Below, piece by piece: positions 37,586-48,058 of a stretch of DNA of 64,000 nucleotides. Under the pieces are notes generated by a model. It was given only the letters and a program-made list of their open reading frames with translations. It did no database searches and was not told where the DNA came from. Within the stretch, counting starts at the first letter, position 1; the number at the start of each line of letters is the position of its first letter. This DNA comes from Thioalkalivibrio sp. HK1 (lineage in GTDB: Bacteria; Pseudomonadota; Gammaproteobacteria; HK1): contig JFBG01000023.1 of the NCBI GenBank assembly GCA_000583135.1, forward strand, positions 1-64,000, in the 5' to 3' direction. A program made the translations under genes and the position numbers.

Positions 37586-38503
37586 ATGCCGCATGCGCCT
37601 CGAAACCGAAGCCGTCATCGCACAGAGGAAGCCCTCGGATCGAGGATATTGACCTCGGTCATCGTCGCCCCGGCGGTGGCGGCGATGATCCTCGTTTTTC
37701 CCGCATGGGCCGTGGCCCTGATCTTGGCCCTCGTCGCCGTCGCCGCCGGTCGAGAATGGGGGCGCATGATCCCCGACGGGATCGTATTCATACCGATCAT
37801 CGTCCTATCCATGCTCGTATCGGGGATCATCGCTTTCGGATATTCACCCGATTGGCTGGGGCTGATATGCGCCCTCTCTTTGCTTGGCTGGGGGATGGCT
37901 CTGGTCTGGATCGTGCGCTTCGAGCGCGGACTCGATGTGCCCTTTTTGACGCATTCGATGGGACATATCGTGATCGGATGGTGGGTCATCGTGCCCACAT
38001 GGTGCGCCCTTATCTACCATCTTCTTCAAAACCCCGGATCGTCGGGATCGGGTAAGTGGCTGCCGGACGGCGATTGGTGGGATTGGCCAGGACAGTGGCG
38101 GCTTCTTTTTATCCTGCTCTTGGTTTGGGTCGCCGATACCGGGGCCTATTTTTTCGGGCGCATCTTCGGAAGGCGCCCCTTGGCCGAAAATACGAGCCCG
38201 GGCAAATCCATCGAGGGAGTGGCCGGGGGGCTGGTAGCGGTCATCGCATTGATGCTGGCGACGGGATTGTTTGTCGAGTGGTCGAGAATGCAAATGCTGG
38301 TATTCGTATCGTTGGCCGTCGTCGTTTTTCTTTTTTCGGTATTGGGAGATCTCTTCGAGAGCCTCGCCAAACGCCATCGGGGGATCAAAGACAGCGGTCG
38401 TTTGCTGCCGGGACATGGCGGGATACTCGATCGAATGGATAGTTTGAGCGCCGCCGCTCCCGCTTTCGTCGTCGGGCTCGAGATTTTGCGGGTGTTCTCA
38501 TGA
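37586..38503 (+). CDS. cdsA: Phosphatidate cytidylyltransferase
   Basis: CdsA makes CDP-diacylglycerol from phosphatidate and CTP for phospholipid synthesis. The 305-residue product has about eight hydrophobic segments. The family signature is near the C-terminus, with GDLFESLAKRHRGIKDSGRLLPGHGGILDRMDS, here split by position: SVLGDLFESLAKR and then KDSGRLLPGHGGILDR. ATG 37586 sits four bases after the uppS stop. The TGA stop overlaps the dxr ATG (ATGA). Confidence 0.96.
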   Translation: MPHAPRNRSRHRTEEALGSRILTSVIVAPAVAAMILVFPAWAVALILALVAVAAGREWGRMIPDGIVFIPIIVLSMLVSGIIAFGYSPDWLGLICALSLLGWGMALVWIVRFERGLDVPFLTHSMGHIVIGWWVIVPTWCALIYHLLQNPGSSGSGKWLPDGDWWDWPGQWRLLFILLLVWVADTGAYFFGRIFGRRPLAENTSPGKSIEGVAGGLVAVIALMLATGLFVEWSRMQMLVFVSLAVVVFLFSVLGDLFESLAKRHRGIKDSGRLLPGHGGILDRMDSLSAAAPAFVVGLEILRVFS

Positions 38504-39828
38504 GGCTTTTGACGGTACTGGGATCCACCGGCTCGGTCGGGAAGAGCACCCTCGATGTGGTGGCTCGCAATCGAAGGAAATTCCAGGTCCACGCCCTTGC
38601 GGCGCATTCCAATGCCGAGGTCTTGGCCGAGCAGTGTCGACGCTTTCGTCCCCGTCATGCGGTCTTGGTCGATCCCGCCGCCGCTCGCGATCTCGGCGAG
38701 ATGCTCGGTGTCGATCACCCCGATATCGAGGTATCGAGCGGGGTCGAGGCCTTGATCGAGATCGCGGCGCACCCACAAGTGGATTCGGTCATGGCCGCGA
38801 TCACCGGCGCGGCGGGTCTGGCTCCCACGCTGGCTGCGGTGAATGCGGCAAAGCGGGTCTTGCTTGCGAACAAGGAGTCCTTGGTGGTGGCCGGGGGGCT
38901 GCTGATGGATGCCGCCGCCCGATCCGGAGCCGATATCCTGCCTGTCGATAGCGAGCATAACGCGGTATTTCAGTGCATCGTCGGCGCAGGGCTATCGAAG
39001 AGCCAAGATGCCGCATCGGGGCATGGACTTGCAAGCCTTTCCGAGCCATCGTCGATATCCTCGATAGCAAGAAGCGCCCGCCCGAGGCGTATCGTGTTGA
39101 CGGCCTCCGGGGGGCCATTTCGCGATCGTGCGCTCGATACCTTGCATCGGGTGAGACCCGATGAGGCTTGCGCCCACCCCAACTGGTCGATGGGGCGCAA
39201 GGTATCGGTCGATTCGGCGACCATGATGAACAAGGGGCTGGAGGTCATCGAGGCTTGTCGGCTGTTCGATCTTCCCATCGAGAAGGTGGAAGTGCTGATC
39301 CACCCTCAAAGCCTGATCCACTCGATGGTCGAGTACGAGGATGGATCGATGCTGGCCCAGATGGGCTCGCCCGATATGCGCATCCCGATCGCCCATGCGA
39401 TGGCTTGGCCCGAGCGCATGCCCTCGGGGGCGACCCCCCTCGATTTGGCCAAGGCCGGGCGGCTCGATTTCGAGGCTCCCGATTTCGAGCGTTTCCCCTG
39501 TCTGCGCTTGGCGTTCGAGGCGGTGCGAGCGGGGGAGACGGCGATGATCGCCCTCAACGCTGCCAATGAGATCGCGGTCGAATCCTTTCTCGATCACCGG
39601 CTAACATTCGATCGCATTTCAACGGTGATCGAAAAAACGATCGAGATTTGCAGCGCCCGCTGTGCCTCCAAGACCCCTTCGGATCTGGAATCGGTGCTCG
39701 CCGTCGATGCCATGGCCCGCACCGAGGCCAAAGGTGTCGTGGATGCCCTCGACGAACGCCCTCCAAAGACAACTCTTGAGCGACGATATCGGGATAAAAA
39801 AGAGCCGAAGGAGTCGAACGGGCGATGA
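38500..39828 (+). CDS. dxr: 1-deoxy-D-xylulose 5-phosphate reductoisomerase
   Basis: Dxr (IspC) is the second enzyme of the methylerythritol phosphate pathway, supplying isoprenoids for uppS. MRLLTVLGSTGSVGKSTLDV is the NADPH-binding start. ANKESLVVAGGLL and LPVDSEHNAVFQC hold metal and substrate ligands. TASGGPFRD, NWSMGRKVSVDSATMMNKGLE and VLIHPQSLIHSMVEY are also present. At 442 residues it is about 45 longer than E. coli Dxr. About 30 low-complexity residues (about 38985-39085) sit between FQC and TASGGPF, and a charged tail closes the protein. It overlaps cdsA and rseP by four bases each. Confidence 0.97.
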   Translation: MRLLTVLGSTGSVGKSTLDVVARNRRKFQVHALAAHSNAEVLAEQCRRFRPRHAVLVDPAAARDLGEMLGVDHPDIEVSSGVEALIEIAAHPQVDSVMAAITGAAGLAPTLAAVNAAKRVLLANKESLVVAGGLLMDAAARSGADILPVDSEHNAVFQCIVGAGLSKSQDAASGHGLASLSEPSSISSIARSARPRRIVLTASGGPFRDRALDTLHRVRPDEACAHPNWSMGRKVSVDSATMMNKGLEVIEACRLFDLPIEKVEVLIHPQSLIHSMVEYEDGSMLAQMGSPDMRIPIAHAMAWPERMPSGATPLDLAKAGRLDFEAPDFERFPCLRLAFEAVRAGETAMIALNAANEIAVESFLDHRLTFDRISTVIEKTIEICSARCASKTPSDLESVLAVDAMARTEAKGVVDALDERPPKTTLERRYRDKKEPKESNGR

Positions 39829-41225
39829 TCATGGATTTTATCGACTGGATGTCGGAGCCGCTCTATGCGGTGGCGGGATTCGTGATCGCGATCGGCGTAT
39901 TGGTCGCGGTCCATGAATTCGGCCACTACTGGGTGGCGCGGCGTTGCGGCATCAAGGTGCTCAAATTTTCCATCGGATTCGGTCGCCCCATCGTGCACTA
40001 TCGTGCCGGCCGCGACCGTACGGAATACGCCCTTTCCGCCATTCCCTTGGGGGGCTATGTGCGGATGCTCGACGAGCACGAAGGGGAGGTGGACGAATCG
40101 GAGCGACATCGAGCCTTCAACCGCAAGCCATTGATCGCCCGAGCGGCGGTGATCGCCGCCGGTCCCGCCTTCAATTTTCTCTTTGCGATCGTCGCCTTGG
40201 CTTGCGTGCAATTCATCGGGGTCGAGGGTCTGCGCCCCTTGGTGGGGGGGGTCGAGCCCGACTCGGCGGCGGCCAAGGCCGGTTTTCGACCCGGGGATGC
40301 ATTGCTGTCGGTCGAGGGCGAGCCGACCGCTCTTTGGCAATCGGCATTGCCGATGATCGTCGCCTCATCCTTGGAGAAAAGGGAGATCGACATCGAGGTC
40401 GTCGACGATGCCGATCGATTGCACCGAAGAACCATCGATCTCGAAGGCATTGCCCCCGACGATCTCGCCGGCCGCTCGATCCTCGAACATCTGGGGATCG
40501 AGCCCGAGTGGGTACCGCTGCCGGCGGTGATCGCCGAGGTCGTTGCCGCTTCGCCCGCCTCCCGATCCGGTTTGCGGGCCGGAGATCGCGTGATCGAGGC
40601 CGCAGGAGAGGATATCGAATATTGGGGGGATTTGGTCAGGGCGATCCGCTCCCGGCCCGAGCAGGAGGTTCCCCTCGTCGTCCGCCGCGATCAAGGACAA
40701 ACGATCACGTTGACGGTGGTTCCCGAGGCGATCGAATACGAACAAGAGCGATTCGGGCGCATCGGGGTGATACCCTCTCGCACCCTGCCTCCCGAGGTGC
40801 GGGAAAAGTATTTCTTCACCGAACGCAAAGGCTTTACCCAAGCGCTGATCGGTGGCATCGACGAGACCGGTGACATCATCATGCTGACCCTGCGCGTGAT
40901 GGGAAAAATGATATCCGGAGACATCTCCCCGAGGCATATCAACGGGCCGATCGGTATCGCCGATTACGCCGGTGATTTCGTCAGGAGCGGCTTGTCGCAA
41001 TTTTTGGGGTTCATGGCGGTGATCAGCATCGGTCTGGGGATCATCAATCTGCTGCCGATTCCGATCCTCGATGGAGGGCATCTGCTGTTTTGCGTGATCG
41101 AGACCTTTCGCAGGCGACCGCTTTCTCGAAAGGTCCATATCGCCGCCAACGGGATCGGCATGGCATTCATCGCCGGATTGATGAGCCTGGCCTTTTACAA
41201 CGATCTGTCGCGATTGTTCGGATGA
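39825..41225 (+). CDS. rseP: Site-2 zinc protease RseP
   Basis: RseP cuts the membrane anti-sigma factor RseA to release sigma-E in envelope stress. The 466-residue product has HEFGHYWVARR with the zinc site in the first membrane segment. Two periplasmic PDZ domains follow (around PDSAAAKAGFRPGDALLSV and SPASRSGLRAGDRVIEA). The C-terminal NLLPIPILDGGHLLF supplies the third zinc ligand. ATG 39825 overlaps the dxr stop. bamA follows after 156 bp, so protease and outer-membrane assembly genes are linked. Confidence 0.97.
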   Translation: MIMDFIDWMSEPLYAVAGFVIAIGVLVAVHEFGHYWVARRCGIKVLKFSIGFGRPIVHYRAGRDRTEYALSAIPLGGYVRMLDEHEGEVDESERHRAFNRKPLIARAAVIAAGPAFNFLFAIVALACVQFIGVEGLRPLVGGVEPDSAAAKAGFRPGDALLSVEGEPTALWQSALPMIVASSLEKREIDIEVVDDADRLHRRTIDLEGIAPDDLAGRSILEHLGIEPEWVPLPAVIAEVVAASPASRSGLRAGDRVIEAAGEDIEYWGDLVRAIRSRPEQEVPLVVRRDQGQTITLTVVPEAIEYEQERFGRIGVIPSRTLPPEVREKYFFTERKGFTQALIGGIDETGDIIMLTLRVMGKMISGDISPRHINGPIGIADYAGDFVRSGLSQFLGFMAVISIGLGIINLLPIPILDGGHLLFCVIETFRRRPLSRKVHIAANGIGMAFIAGLMSLAFYNDLSRLFG

Positions 41226-41381
41226 TTGTTCGGATGAGTCCGAAAAACTTCGATGTCGGGTAAGATCGTGCGATAATTGCCGTTTGATTGCCATTCGTTC
41301 TCGGTATCGATTGGCTCGCATCGATTGGCGCTGCGCTTCTTTGTCGTCGGACGGATCTCCCGAGCCGGAGGGTCATTTCTC

Positions 41382-43670
41382 TTGAATCGCCCGTTTTTCC
41401 CCCTGATCTCAGGTCTTTTATTGTGGGCGGCGGTGCAGATCGCCGCGGCGATCGAGCCCTTTACCGTCGAGGATATTCGGATCGACGGCCTGCAGCGGAT
41501 CACCCGGGATACCGTCTTTAGCTATCTTCCGATCGAGGTCGGGGACCGGGCCGACGACGATCGAATCGCCGATGCCATCAAGTCGCTTTTCAAAACCGGA
41601 TTTTTCAGCGATCTCGATATCTCCCGATCCGGTGAAACATTGGTGATCACGGTCGTCGAGCGCCCCTCGATCGGGCGCATCGCGTTCAGCGGCAATCGCA
41701 ATATCGATACCGAGAATTTGAAAAACGCCCTCGAGAATGTCGGTTTCGTCGAAGGACGGGTATTCGACCGCTCCATCTTCGATCGGGTGGAGCAGGAAAT
41801 CCGTCGGGCCTATTTCGCCCAAGGTCTTTACAGCGCCCGTATCTCAAGCACGGTCAATCCTTTGGAACGCAATCGGGTCGAGGTGCTTTTCGATATATCG
41901 GAAGGAATTGCCGCAAGGATCCGCCAGATCAATATCGTCGGCAATGTCTCTTTCGACGAGGACGACCTGCTCGATGAGTTCAGCTCGATTACCGGGGGCT
42001 TTTTTTCCATCATCCGCAGCGCCAACCTCTATTCCAAGTCGAAACTCGCCGCCGACCTCGAAGTCTTGCGCTCCTATTACCTCGATCGAGGCTTCGTCAA
42101 TTTCAATATCGACTCCACCCAAGTCTCGATCACCCCCGATAAAAAAGATATCTACATCACCATCAATATCTCGGAAGGGCTTCGCTATATCGTTCGCGAT
42201 ATCAATCTGCAAGGCGATGTCGGGGATATCGAAGCGGAACTACGGGACTTGATCATCGTCCGATCGGGGGATATTTTTTCCCGCCGGGAAGTAACCGAGA
42301 GCTCGAGGCTGATCGGAGAGCGCTTCGGCAACGATGGATATCTTTTCGCCAACGTCAACGCCGTGCCCATTTTGGATGACGAGACGGGGGCGGTCGATCT
42401 CGATTTCTATATCGATTCCGGCAAGAGAGTCTATGTTCGTCGGATCAATTTCAGCGGCAATGCCAAGACCCGGGATGAAGTGCTGCGGCGAGAGATGCGA
42501 CAACTGGAGGGCAGCTGGGTATCGACCAGCGCCATCCGGCGGTCCAAAGAACGTATCGAGCGCTTGGATTTCTTCGATTCGGTCGAGGTCGAGACCCTCC
42601 CCGTTCCCGATACCGACGATCAAGTGGATATCGACTTCACGGTCTCGGAAAAATCATCCGGCAACATTCTCCTAGGGGCCGGATTTTCCCAATCCGAAGG
42701 GGCGGTTTTGAGCAGCAGCATCACCGAGAAGAATTTCCTCGGCACCGGAAGCCGCGTCAAATTCTCCTTCGATAACAGCGAAGTCAATCGTGATATCTCG
42801 GTCTCTTGGCTGAATCCCTACTGGACCATCGATGGCATCAGCCGAGGCTTCGATGCCTACAATCGGCGTACGGATGCCAGCGCCGCCAACCTCACCGACT
42901 ACAACTTGGACGATATCGGGGCGGCCTTGAATTTCGGCATTCCGGTATCGGAGTTCACCGATATCAGGGTCGGATTGGAGGTCAAGCAGACCGACTTCAT
43001 CTTGGGGACCTCGCCCTCGGAAGAAATCATTCGCTTCAACGAGCAAAATGGCCCGGATTTCATCACCTTGCTGGCCAGTACCTCGTGGTCCAGAGATGGT
43101 CGCAACAGCTGGATTTTGCCGACCACAGGCAGCCTGTCGCGCTTGCGGGCGGAAATCGCCCTGCCCGGGGGCGATCTGACCTACTACAAAATATCCGCCC
43201 AGCATCAGCACCTCTTTCCGATACCGGGCAGCTTCGTGTTGATGCTCGAAGGCGAGGTCGGATACGGAGAGGGTTATGGGGATTTGACCAGCCTGCCCTT
43301 GACCGACAACTTCTTCGTCGGGGGGTTGCGCTCGGTGAGGGGCTTTACCGCCAATACCTTGGGGCCCCGAGATTCCAAGGGGGATCCCTTGGGGGGCAGC
43401 CTCAAGACCGTGGGGAGCGCGGAGTTGGTCATTCCCATTCCCTTCGTCGATGATGCCGGGGCGTTGCGGGTTGCAAGCTTCTTCGATATCGGCAATGTCT
43501 ATGGCCCCGACGACGAATTCGATGCCGACATGCTTCGCTATTCCACCGGTATCTCCGCTTTGTGGTTGTCTCCGATCGGCCCTTTCACCTTGAGCCTTGC
43601 CGCTCCGGTCGGGGAAGAGCCCGGGGATGATACCCAGAGCTTTCAATTCACCTTCGGTACCAGTTTTTAA
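41382..43670 (+). CDS. bamA: Outer membrane protein assembly factor BamA
   Basis: BamA inserts beta-barrel proteins into the outer membrane. TTG 41382 is chosen: GGAGG lies ten bases upstream, and it starts a clean signal peptide, MNRPFFPLISGLLLWAAVQ with AAA before the mature IEPFTVEDIRI. The frame is open further upstream, but that part is not signal-like. Five POTRA domains occupy about residues 22-420, with FSGNRNIDTENLK and NFSGNAKTRDEVLRREMRQ. The 16-strand barrel has GGLRSVRGF (the VRGF/Y motif in loop 6) and ends in a terminal Phe. The total is 762 residues. Confidence 0.96.
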   Translation: MNRPFFPLISGLLLWAAVQIAAAIEPFTVEDIRIDGLQRITRDTVFSYLPIEVGDRADDDRIADAIKSLFKTGFFSDLDISRSGETLVITVVERPSIGRIAFSGNRNIDTENLKNALENVGFVEGRVFDRSIFDRVEQEIRRAYFAQGLYSARISSTVNPLERNRVEVLFDISEGIAARIRQINIVGNVSFDEDDLLDEFSSITGGFFSIIRSANLYSKSKLAADLEVLRSYYLDRGFVNFNIDSTQVSITPDKKDIYITINISEGLRYIVRDINLQGDVGDIEAELRDLIIVRSGDIFSRREVTESSRLIGERFGNDGYLFANVNAVPILDDETGAVDLDFYIDSGKRVYVRRINFSGNAKTRDEVLRREMRQLEGSWVSTSAIRRSKERIERLDFFDSVEVETLPVPDTDDQVDIDFTVSEKSSGNILLGAGFSQSEGAVLSSSITEKNFLGTGSRVKFSFDNSEVNRDISVSWLNPYWTIDGISRGFDAYNRRTDASAANLTDYNLDDIGAALNFGIPVSEFTDIRVGLEVKQTDFILGTSPSEEIIRFNEQNGPDFITLLASTSWSRDGRNSWILPTTGSLSRLRAEIALPGGDLTYYKISAQHQHLFPIPGSFVLMLEGEVGYGEGYGDLTSLPLTDNFFVGGLRSVRGFTANTLGPRDSKGDPLGGSLKTVGSAELVIPIPFVDDAGALRVASFFDIGNVYGPDDEFDADMLRYSTGISALWLSPIGPFTLSLAAPVGEEPGDDTQSFQFTFGTSF

Positions 43671-43691
43671 AAAGAGGTCAACAGTCATAAG

Positions 43692-44246
43692 ATGACTACT
43701 TCGATTCGCTCGGCGATGCATCGAGCATCGATCGTCGGCATCGCTTCGGTCTTGCTTGCGATCGCGGCATCGGATCGCTCGGCGATGGCGCAAAATGTCA
43801 GGGTCGGCTTCGTCAATTTCGCGGCCTTGCTGGATAACGCTCCGCAATCGGAGGCGGCGAGCCAGCAGATCCAGCAGGATTTCGCCAAAAGGGATCGCGA
43901 TATCCTCGCCCAGCAGCAGGAATTGGCGACCAGGGAGGAAAACCTGCGCCGCAATGCTGCGATCATGTCCGTGGAAGAGCGCACCCGGCAGCAGGGGGAA
44001 TTGCGTCGATTGGAACGCGAATTGCGTCGCACCCAAGAGGAATTCCGGGAAGACCTGAATCTCAGGCGCAGCGAGGATCTAAGCGCCCTGCAAAAGATGA
44101 TGGCCGAGGTGATCCGGGAAATGGCGCGCGAGGAAAGCTACGATCTGATCATCACCGACGGCGTGATCTTCGCCGGGCAAAATGTCGATATCACCGATCG
44201 TGTCCTCGAGCGACTGCAGGCTCGATTCGAAAGCCCGGATTCTTGA
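43692..44246 (+). CDS. skp: Skp/OmpH family periplasmic chaperone
   Basis: Skp holds unfolded outer-membrane proteins in the periplasm. The 184-residue product has an N-terminal signal peptide ending near SAMAQN, then VRVGFVNFAALLDNAPQ. A long charged coiled-coil section (about 50-140, rich in Gln, Glu and Arg) and the C-terminal beta part YDLIITDGVIFAGQNVDITD follow. This layout and its place between bamA and lpxD identify it. It starts 21 bp after bamA, and small hairpins lie in the gap before lpxD. Confidence 0.93.
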   Translation: MTTSIRSAMHRASIVGIASVLLAIAASDRSAMAQNVRVGFVNFAALLDNAPQSEAASQQIQQDFAKRDRDILAQQQELATREENLRRNAAIMSVEERTRQQGELRRLERELRRTQEEFREDLNLRRSEDLSALQKMMAEVIREMAREESYDLIITDGVIFAGQNVDITDRVLERLQARFESPDS

Positions 44247-44341
44247 GAATCGCTCGCCCCGGGCCCGGGTTCGATCGACTCGAAGGCTCATCGGCGGGCT
44301 TGAAAGCCCGACCACCGACCCTCGCCGCCTAAGCACCGATC

Positions 44342-45982
44342 ATGTCGCATCGCCTCGGGGAGATTGCCGAGCATATCGGAGCCCGCCTTGTCGGTGGGGA
44401 CGGGCGAATCGCCGGTGTCGCCGATATCGAAGTGGAAAGGATCGCCGCCTTGGATGCGGCGGGGCCGCAAGACATCTCCTTTTTCTCCAATCCCCGCTAC
44501 CGGAATCGTTTGGCTTCGACGCAGGCGGTGGCGGTGATCCTCGCCTCGGATTTCGTCGCCGAATGCCCCGGGGCGAGTTTGGTCGTCGACGACCCTTACC
44601 TCGGCTATGCCAAGGCGGCGACCCTGTTTTCCTCGCCGCCCTCGTTACCTCCCGGCATCGCCGCCGGAGCCTTCGTCCATCCAAGCGCCGATATCGCTGA
44701 CGGGGCCTCGATAGGCAGCGGCTGCGTCATCGAGCAGGGGGCGAAGGTCGGCGAGGGGAGCGTCTTGGGTGCGGGAGCCTTTCTCGGTCGAGGCTCGGCC
44801 ATCGGTCCCAAGTGCCATATCGGCCCTCGAGTCGTGATCGGCGAGCGGGTGACCATCGGATCGGGGGCCATCGTTCATCCCGGGGCGGTCATCGGAAGCG
44901 ATGGCTTCGGCTTTGCGATCGACGGCGAACGCTGGTTCAAAATCCCCCAGCTCGGCGGAGTGCGAATCGGCGACGATGTGGAAATCGGAGCCAATACCAC
45001 CATCGATCGCGGAGCCTTGGAGGATACCGTGATCGATAACGGGGTGAAGATCGACAATCAGATCCAAATCGCCCATAACGTGAGCATCGGAGCCCATAGC
45101 GCAATCGCCGCCGGGGTCGCCATCGGGGGTAGCGCCCGCATCGGGAAACGCTGTCGAATCGGAGGGGCTGCGGCCATCGCCGGCCACTTGGAAATCGCCG
45201 ATGATGTGGTCTTGACCGCAACCTCGGCGGTTTCGTCCTCCATCGCCGAAGCGGGTACCTATTCATCGGGAATGCCGATACAGGAGAATTTGCGCTGGCG
45301 GCGCAATATCGCCCGCTTTCGACGTCTCGACGAGATGGCCAAACGTTTGGCGTCCATCGAAAGCGAGCACCGTCGATACCGGCGGTCTACAAGCGAACCG
45401 TCGGCAAATACCGAAGGGGCGCCGCCCCGCACGAAGGAAGCGGCGACATCCCCGGCGCGAAAGGAGCCGCCCTTTGCCGATCGAGGCCATACCGCAACCG
45501 AACGAATGCCTACCGGAGAGCCAGACTCCATGCCTGCCTTGTCAATCGAAGAAATTCTTGCCTGCCTTCCGCATCGCTATCCTTTTTTGCTGATCGATCG
45601 GGTGATCGATTACGTCCCCGGACAATCGATGGTGGCGATCAAGAACGTCACCATCAACGAGCCTTTCTTCCCCGGTCATTTCCCGGGCCGTCCGGTGATG
45701 CCCGCGGTGATGATCTTGGAGGCCATGGCCCAAACCACCGGGGTCCTTGCGCTGCGCTCGTTCGAAAAGACCCCTTCTCAAAATGCGATGTACTACCTTG
45801 CCGGGGTGGATCGCGCTCGCTTCCGGCAGCCGGTGGTTCCCGGGGATCAGTTGCGGATCGAGGTGCGCATCCTTCGCCGTCCCAGCCGCGGGATCTGGAA
45901 GATCGAGGCCAAGGTAACGGTGGATGGCAAGCTCGTGGCCGACGCCGATATCCTCGGTGCCTTGCGGGACGAAGAAGAGTGA
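44342..45982 (+). CDS. lpxD/fabZ: LpxD-FabZ single frame: UDP-3-O-acylglucosamine N-acyltransferase plus 3-hydroxyacyl-ACP dehydratase
   Basis: One 546-residue frame without a stop encodes two enzymes. Residues 1-345 are LpxD, with the N-terminal domain [15 protein letters not shown], hexapeptide repeats, and [15 protein letters not shown] with the catalytic His. Residues 397-546 are Fab[14 protein letters not shown], then [19 protein letters not shown] with the catalytic His and Glu. Between them are about 50 polar, low-complexity residues, which look like a linker. LpxD adds the second acyl chain of lipid A; FabZ dehydrates 3-hydroxyacyl-ACP. Both use 3-hydroxyacyl-ACP. FabZ could also start separately at ATG 45530, which has its own GGAG. 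So this is either a real fusion or two overlapping products. Confidence 0.92.
   Translation: MSHRLGEIAEHIGARLVGGDGRIAGVADIEVERIAALDAAGPQDISFFSNPRYRNRLASTQAVAVILASDFVAECPGASLVVDDPYLGYAKAATLFSSPPSLPPGIAAGAFVHPSADIADGASIGSGCVIEQGAKVGEGSVLGAGAFLGRGSAIGPKCHIGPRVVIGERVTIGSGAIVHPGAVIGSDGFGFAIDGERWFKIPQLGGVRIGDDVEIGANTTIDRGALEDTVIDNGVKIDNQIQIAHNVSIGAHSAIAAGVAIGGSARIGKRCRIGGAAAIAGHLEIADDVVLTATSAVSSSIAEAGTYSSGMPIQENLRWRRNIARFRRLDEMAKRLASIESEHRRYRRSTSEPSANTEGAPPRTKEAATSPARKEPPFADRGHTATERMPTGEPDSMPALSIEEILACLPHRYPFLLIDRVIDYVPGQSMVAIKNVTINEPFFPGHFPGRPVMPAVMILEAMAQTTGVLALRSFEKTPSQNAMYYLAGVDRARFRQPVVPGDQLRIEVRILRRPSRGIWKIEAKVTVDGKLVADADILGALRDEEE
45515..45532 (+). promoter_or_regulatory. Internal ribosome site and ATG for a free FabZ
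   Basis: GGAG (45515-45518) lies 11 bases before ATG 45530, which begins [10 protein letters not shown], the normal FabZ N-terminus. This allows a separate 150-residue FabZ (45530-45982) to be made from the lpxD-fabZ frame. The spacing is a little long. Confidence 0.5.
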
Positions 45983-46797
45983 TTCATCCCCGGGCCATCG
46001 TCGATTCCGGGGCCGATCTCGCCCCCGATGTCGAGGTCGGTCCTTTCAGTGTGATCGGACCCGAGGTCGAGATCGATCGGGGAACGACCATCGGATCGCA
46101 TGTCGTGCTCGAGGGCCCGACCCGTATCGGTCGCAATAACCGCATCCACTCCTTCGCCTCGTTGGGGGGCGCCCCGCAGGATATGAAATACAAGGGCGAG
46201 GCCTCGCGCTTGGAAATCGGGGACGATAACGTCATCCGTGAATACTGCACCTTCAATCGGGGCACGGAGCCCGGAGGGATGCTCACCCGAATCGGCGATC
46301 GAAACTGGATCATGGCCTACGTCCATATCGCCCATGATTGCCTGCTCGGCAACGGGATCGTCATGGCCAATGCCGCCTCTCTCGCCGGGCATGTGGAGAT
46401 CGATGACGAGGCGATTTTGGGCGGCTTCTCGACGGTGCGTCAGTTTTGTCGTATCGGCACCGGATCCTTCCTTGCGATGTCTTCGTGCGCCTTGAAAGAC
46501 GTCCCGCCCTTCATCACCGCCGCCGGCAATCCGGCGAGCCCTTATGGCCTCAACAGCGAGGGGCTAAGACGTAGAGGGGTATCGGCCGAGGTGGTGCAAT
46601 CTTTGAAAAAGGCTTACCACACCGTCTATCGCCAAGGGTTGTCGGTCGATGATGCCATCTCGAGGCTAAAGGGCATTGCGGCCGAGGTTCCGCAAGTGGA
46701 GCGTTTTTGCGCTTTCGTGCGCCAATCGAAGCGAGGGATCGTGCGCGATCGATCGTCTCGTCGGGAAGATACTCCCCCGTCGGCTTCGGAGCCCTAG
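45979..46797 (+). CDS. lpxA: UDP-N-acetylglucosamine acyltransferase
   Basis: LpxA adds the first 3-hydroxyacyl chain in lipid A synthesis. The 272-residue product is a left-handed helix of hexapeptides ([22 protein letters not shown]). [14 protein letters not shown] holds the catalytic His, and the C-terminal helical region has [13 protein letters not shown]. The GTG start 45979 overlaps the previous stop (GTGA), showing tight coupling to the lpxD-fabZ frame. The tail ends with extra charged residues. Confidence 0.96.
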   Translation: MIHPRAIVDSGADLAPDVEVGPFSVIGPEVEIDRGTTIGSHVVLEGPTRIGRNNRIHSFASLGGAPQDMKYKGEASRLEIGDDNVIREYCTFNRGTEPGGMLTRIGDRNWIMAYVHIAHDCLLGNGIVMANAASLAGHVEIDDEAILGGFSTVRQFCRIGTGSFLAMSSCALKDVPPFITAAGNPASPYGLNSEGLRRRGVSAEVVQSLKKAYHTVYRQGLSVDDAISRLKGIAAEVPQVERFCAFVRQSKRGIVRDRSSRREDTPPSASEP

Positions 46798-46892
46798 GAG
46801 ATCGAGCGATCCCCTCGATCGTCGTTCTCGATATCATCTTCGAGATATCCCGTCTCCCATCGAGCCGGCATGCGATTTTTGCCAAGGAGCGG

Positions 46893-48026
46893 ATGCTCAA
46901 ACTCGCCATCGTCGCCGGGGAACCATCGGGTGATCTGCTGGCCGGGGCCTTGATCCGAGCCTTGCGCGCCCGCCACCGGGACTTGCACTTCGAGGGAATC
47001 GCCGGCCCGGAGATGATCAAGGCCGGTTGCGATTGTCTCGTGCCATTGGAACGCCTTTCAGTCATGGGGCTGATCGAGGTCTTGGGCCGTTATCCGGGGC
47101 TTGTACGCTTGCGTCGCCGATTGATCCGACGCTGGATCGCGGATCCTCCGGACATCGTCGTCGGGGTGGACGCCCCGGATTTCAATCTGACTTTGGAGCT
47201 GGCATTGCGCCGGGCCGGGGTGCGTACCGTCCATTTCGTCAGCCCCTCGGTCTGGGCTTGGCGACAATACCGGGTGCGCAAAATCAAGCGGGCGGTGGAT
47301 ATGATGCTGACCCTCTTTCCCTTCGAGGAGGATTTTTACGCAAAGCACCGCATCCCCGTGCGTTTCGTCGGACACCCCTTCGCCGACGAGATCGAGATGG
47401 ATCCGGATCGAGACGAGGCGCGTACGAGGCTCGGACTCGAATCGCAAGGAGTGATCGTCGCCTTGTTACCCGGCAGTCGTATCGGCGAGTTAGGCGCATT
47501 GGCCGAGCCCATCGTTCGAACGGCCCGCTGGATTCATCGACGCCGACCGGAGATCCGCTTCGTCGGCGCCCTTGCCAACCCATCCACCTTCGATCTCTTC
47601 TCCCAAGCGTTGGCACGCCATGCCCCCGACCTTCCTTGCTCGGTGTTTCTCGGCGGCGCGCGGGATGCGATGACCGCAAGCGATGCGGTATTGCTCGCCT
47701 CGGGTACCGCTACCTTGGAGGCCATGCTGATCAAAAGGCCGATGGTGATCACCTATCGCGCGAAGCGTCTGACTTGGGAACTGGGTCGGCGACTGCTAAA
47801 GGCGCCGCATATCGGGCTTCCCAATCTCCTTGCGGGCGAGCGATTGGTTCCCGAGCTCTTGCAAGACGATGCGGTTCCGGAGCGCTTGGGACCGGCGGTG
47901 CTCGAATGCCTCGATCATCCGCAGCCGGAGCGGATCGACACCTTCCGGCGCATCCACCGCCGCTTGCGCAACGACGCTGCGGCCAAGGCGGCCGAGGCGG
48001 TGCTGGAAGTGGCGCTTGGGAAATAA
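46893..48026 (+). CDS. lpxB: Lipid-A-disaccharide synthase
   Basis: LpxB joins UDP-diacylglucosamine and lipid X. The 377-residue product starts [18 protein letters not shown]. It contains [48 protein letters not shown] and [13 protein letters not shown] 46893 has AAGGAGC just upstream. The frame is open earlier, but that part overlaps lpxA in another frame and is not conserved. A 95-bp gap separates it from lpxA. Confidence 0.97.
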   Translation: MLKLAIVAGEPSGDLLAGALIRALRARHRDLHFEGIAGPEMIKAGCDCLVPLERLSVMGLIEVLGRYPGLVRLRRRLIRRWIADPPDIVVGVDAPDFNLTLELALRRAGVRTVHFVSPSVWAWRQYRVRKIKRAVDMMLTLFPFEEDFYAKHRIPVRFVGHPFADEIEMDPDRDEARTRLGLESQGVIVALLPGSRIGELGALAEPIVRTARWIHRRRPEIRFVGALANPSTFDLFSQALARHAPDLPCSVFLGGARDAMTASDAVLLASGTATLEAMLIKRPMVITYRAKRLTWELGRRLLKAPHIGLPNLLAGERLVPELLQDDAVPERLGPAVLECLDHPQPERIDTFRRIHRRLRNDAAAKAAEAVLEVALGK

Positions 48027-48058
48027 GCGAAGCCCGAACGAGCCGAGAAAGAGAAAAA

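Noticed and set aside
41277..41381. Upstream extension of bamA from TTG 41277
   Set aside because: The extension is not signal-like. TTG 41382 has a ribosome site and begins a proper signal peptide.
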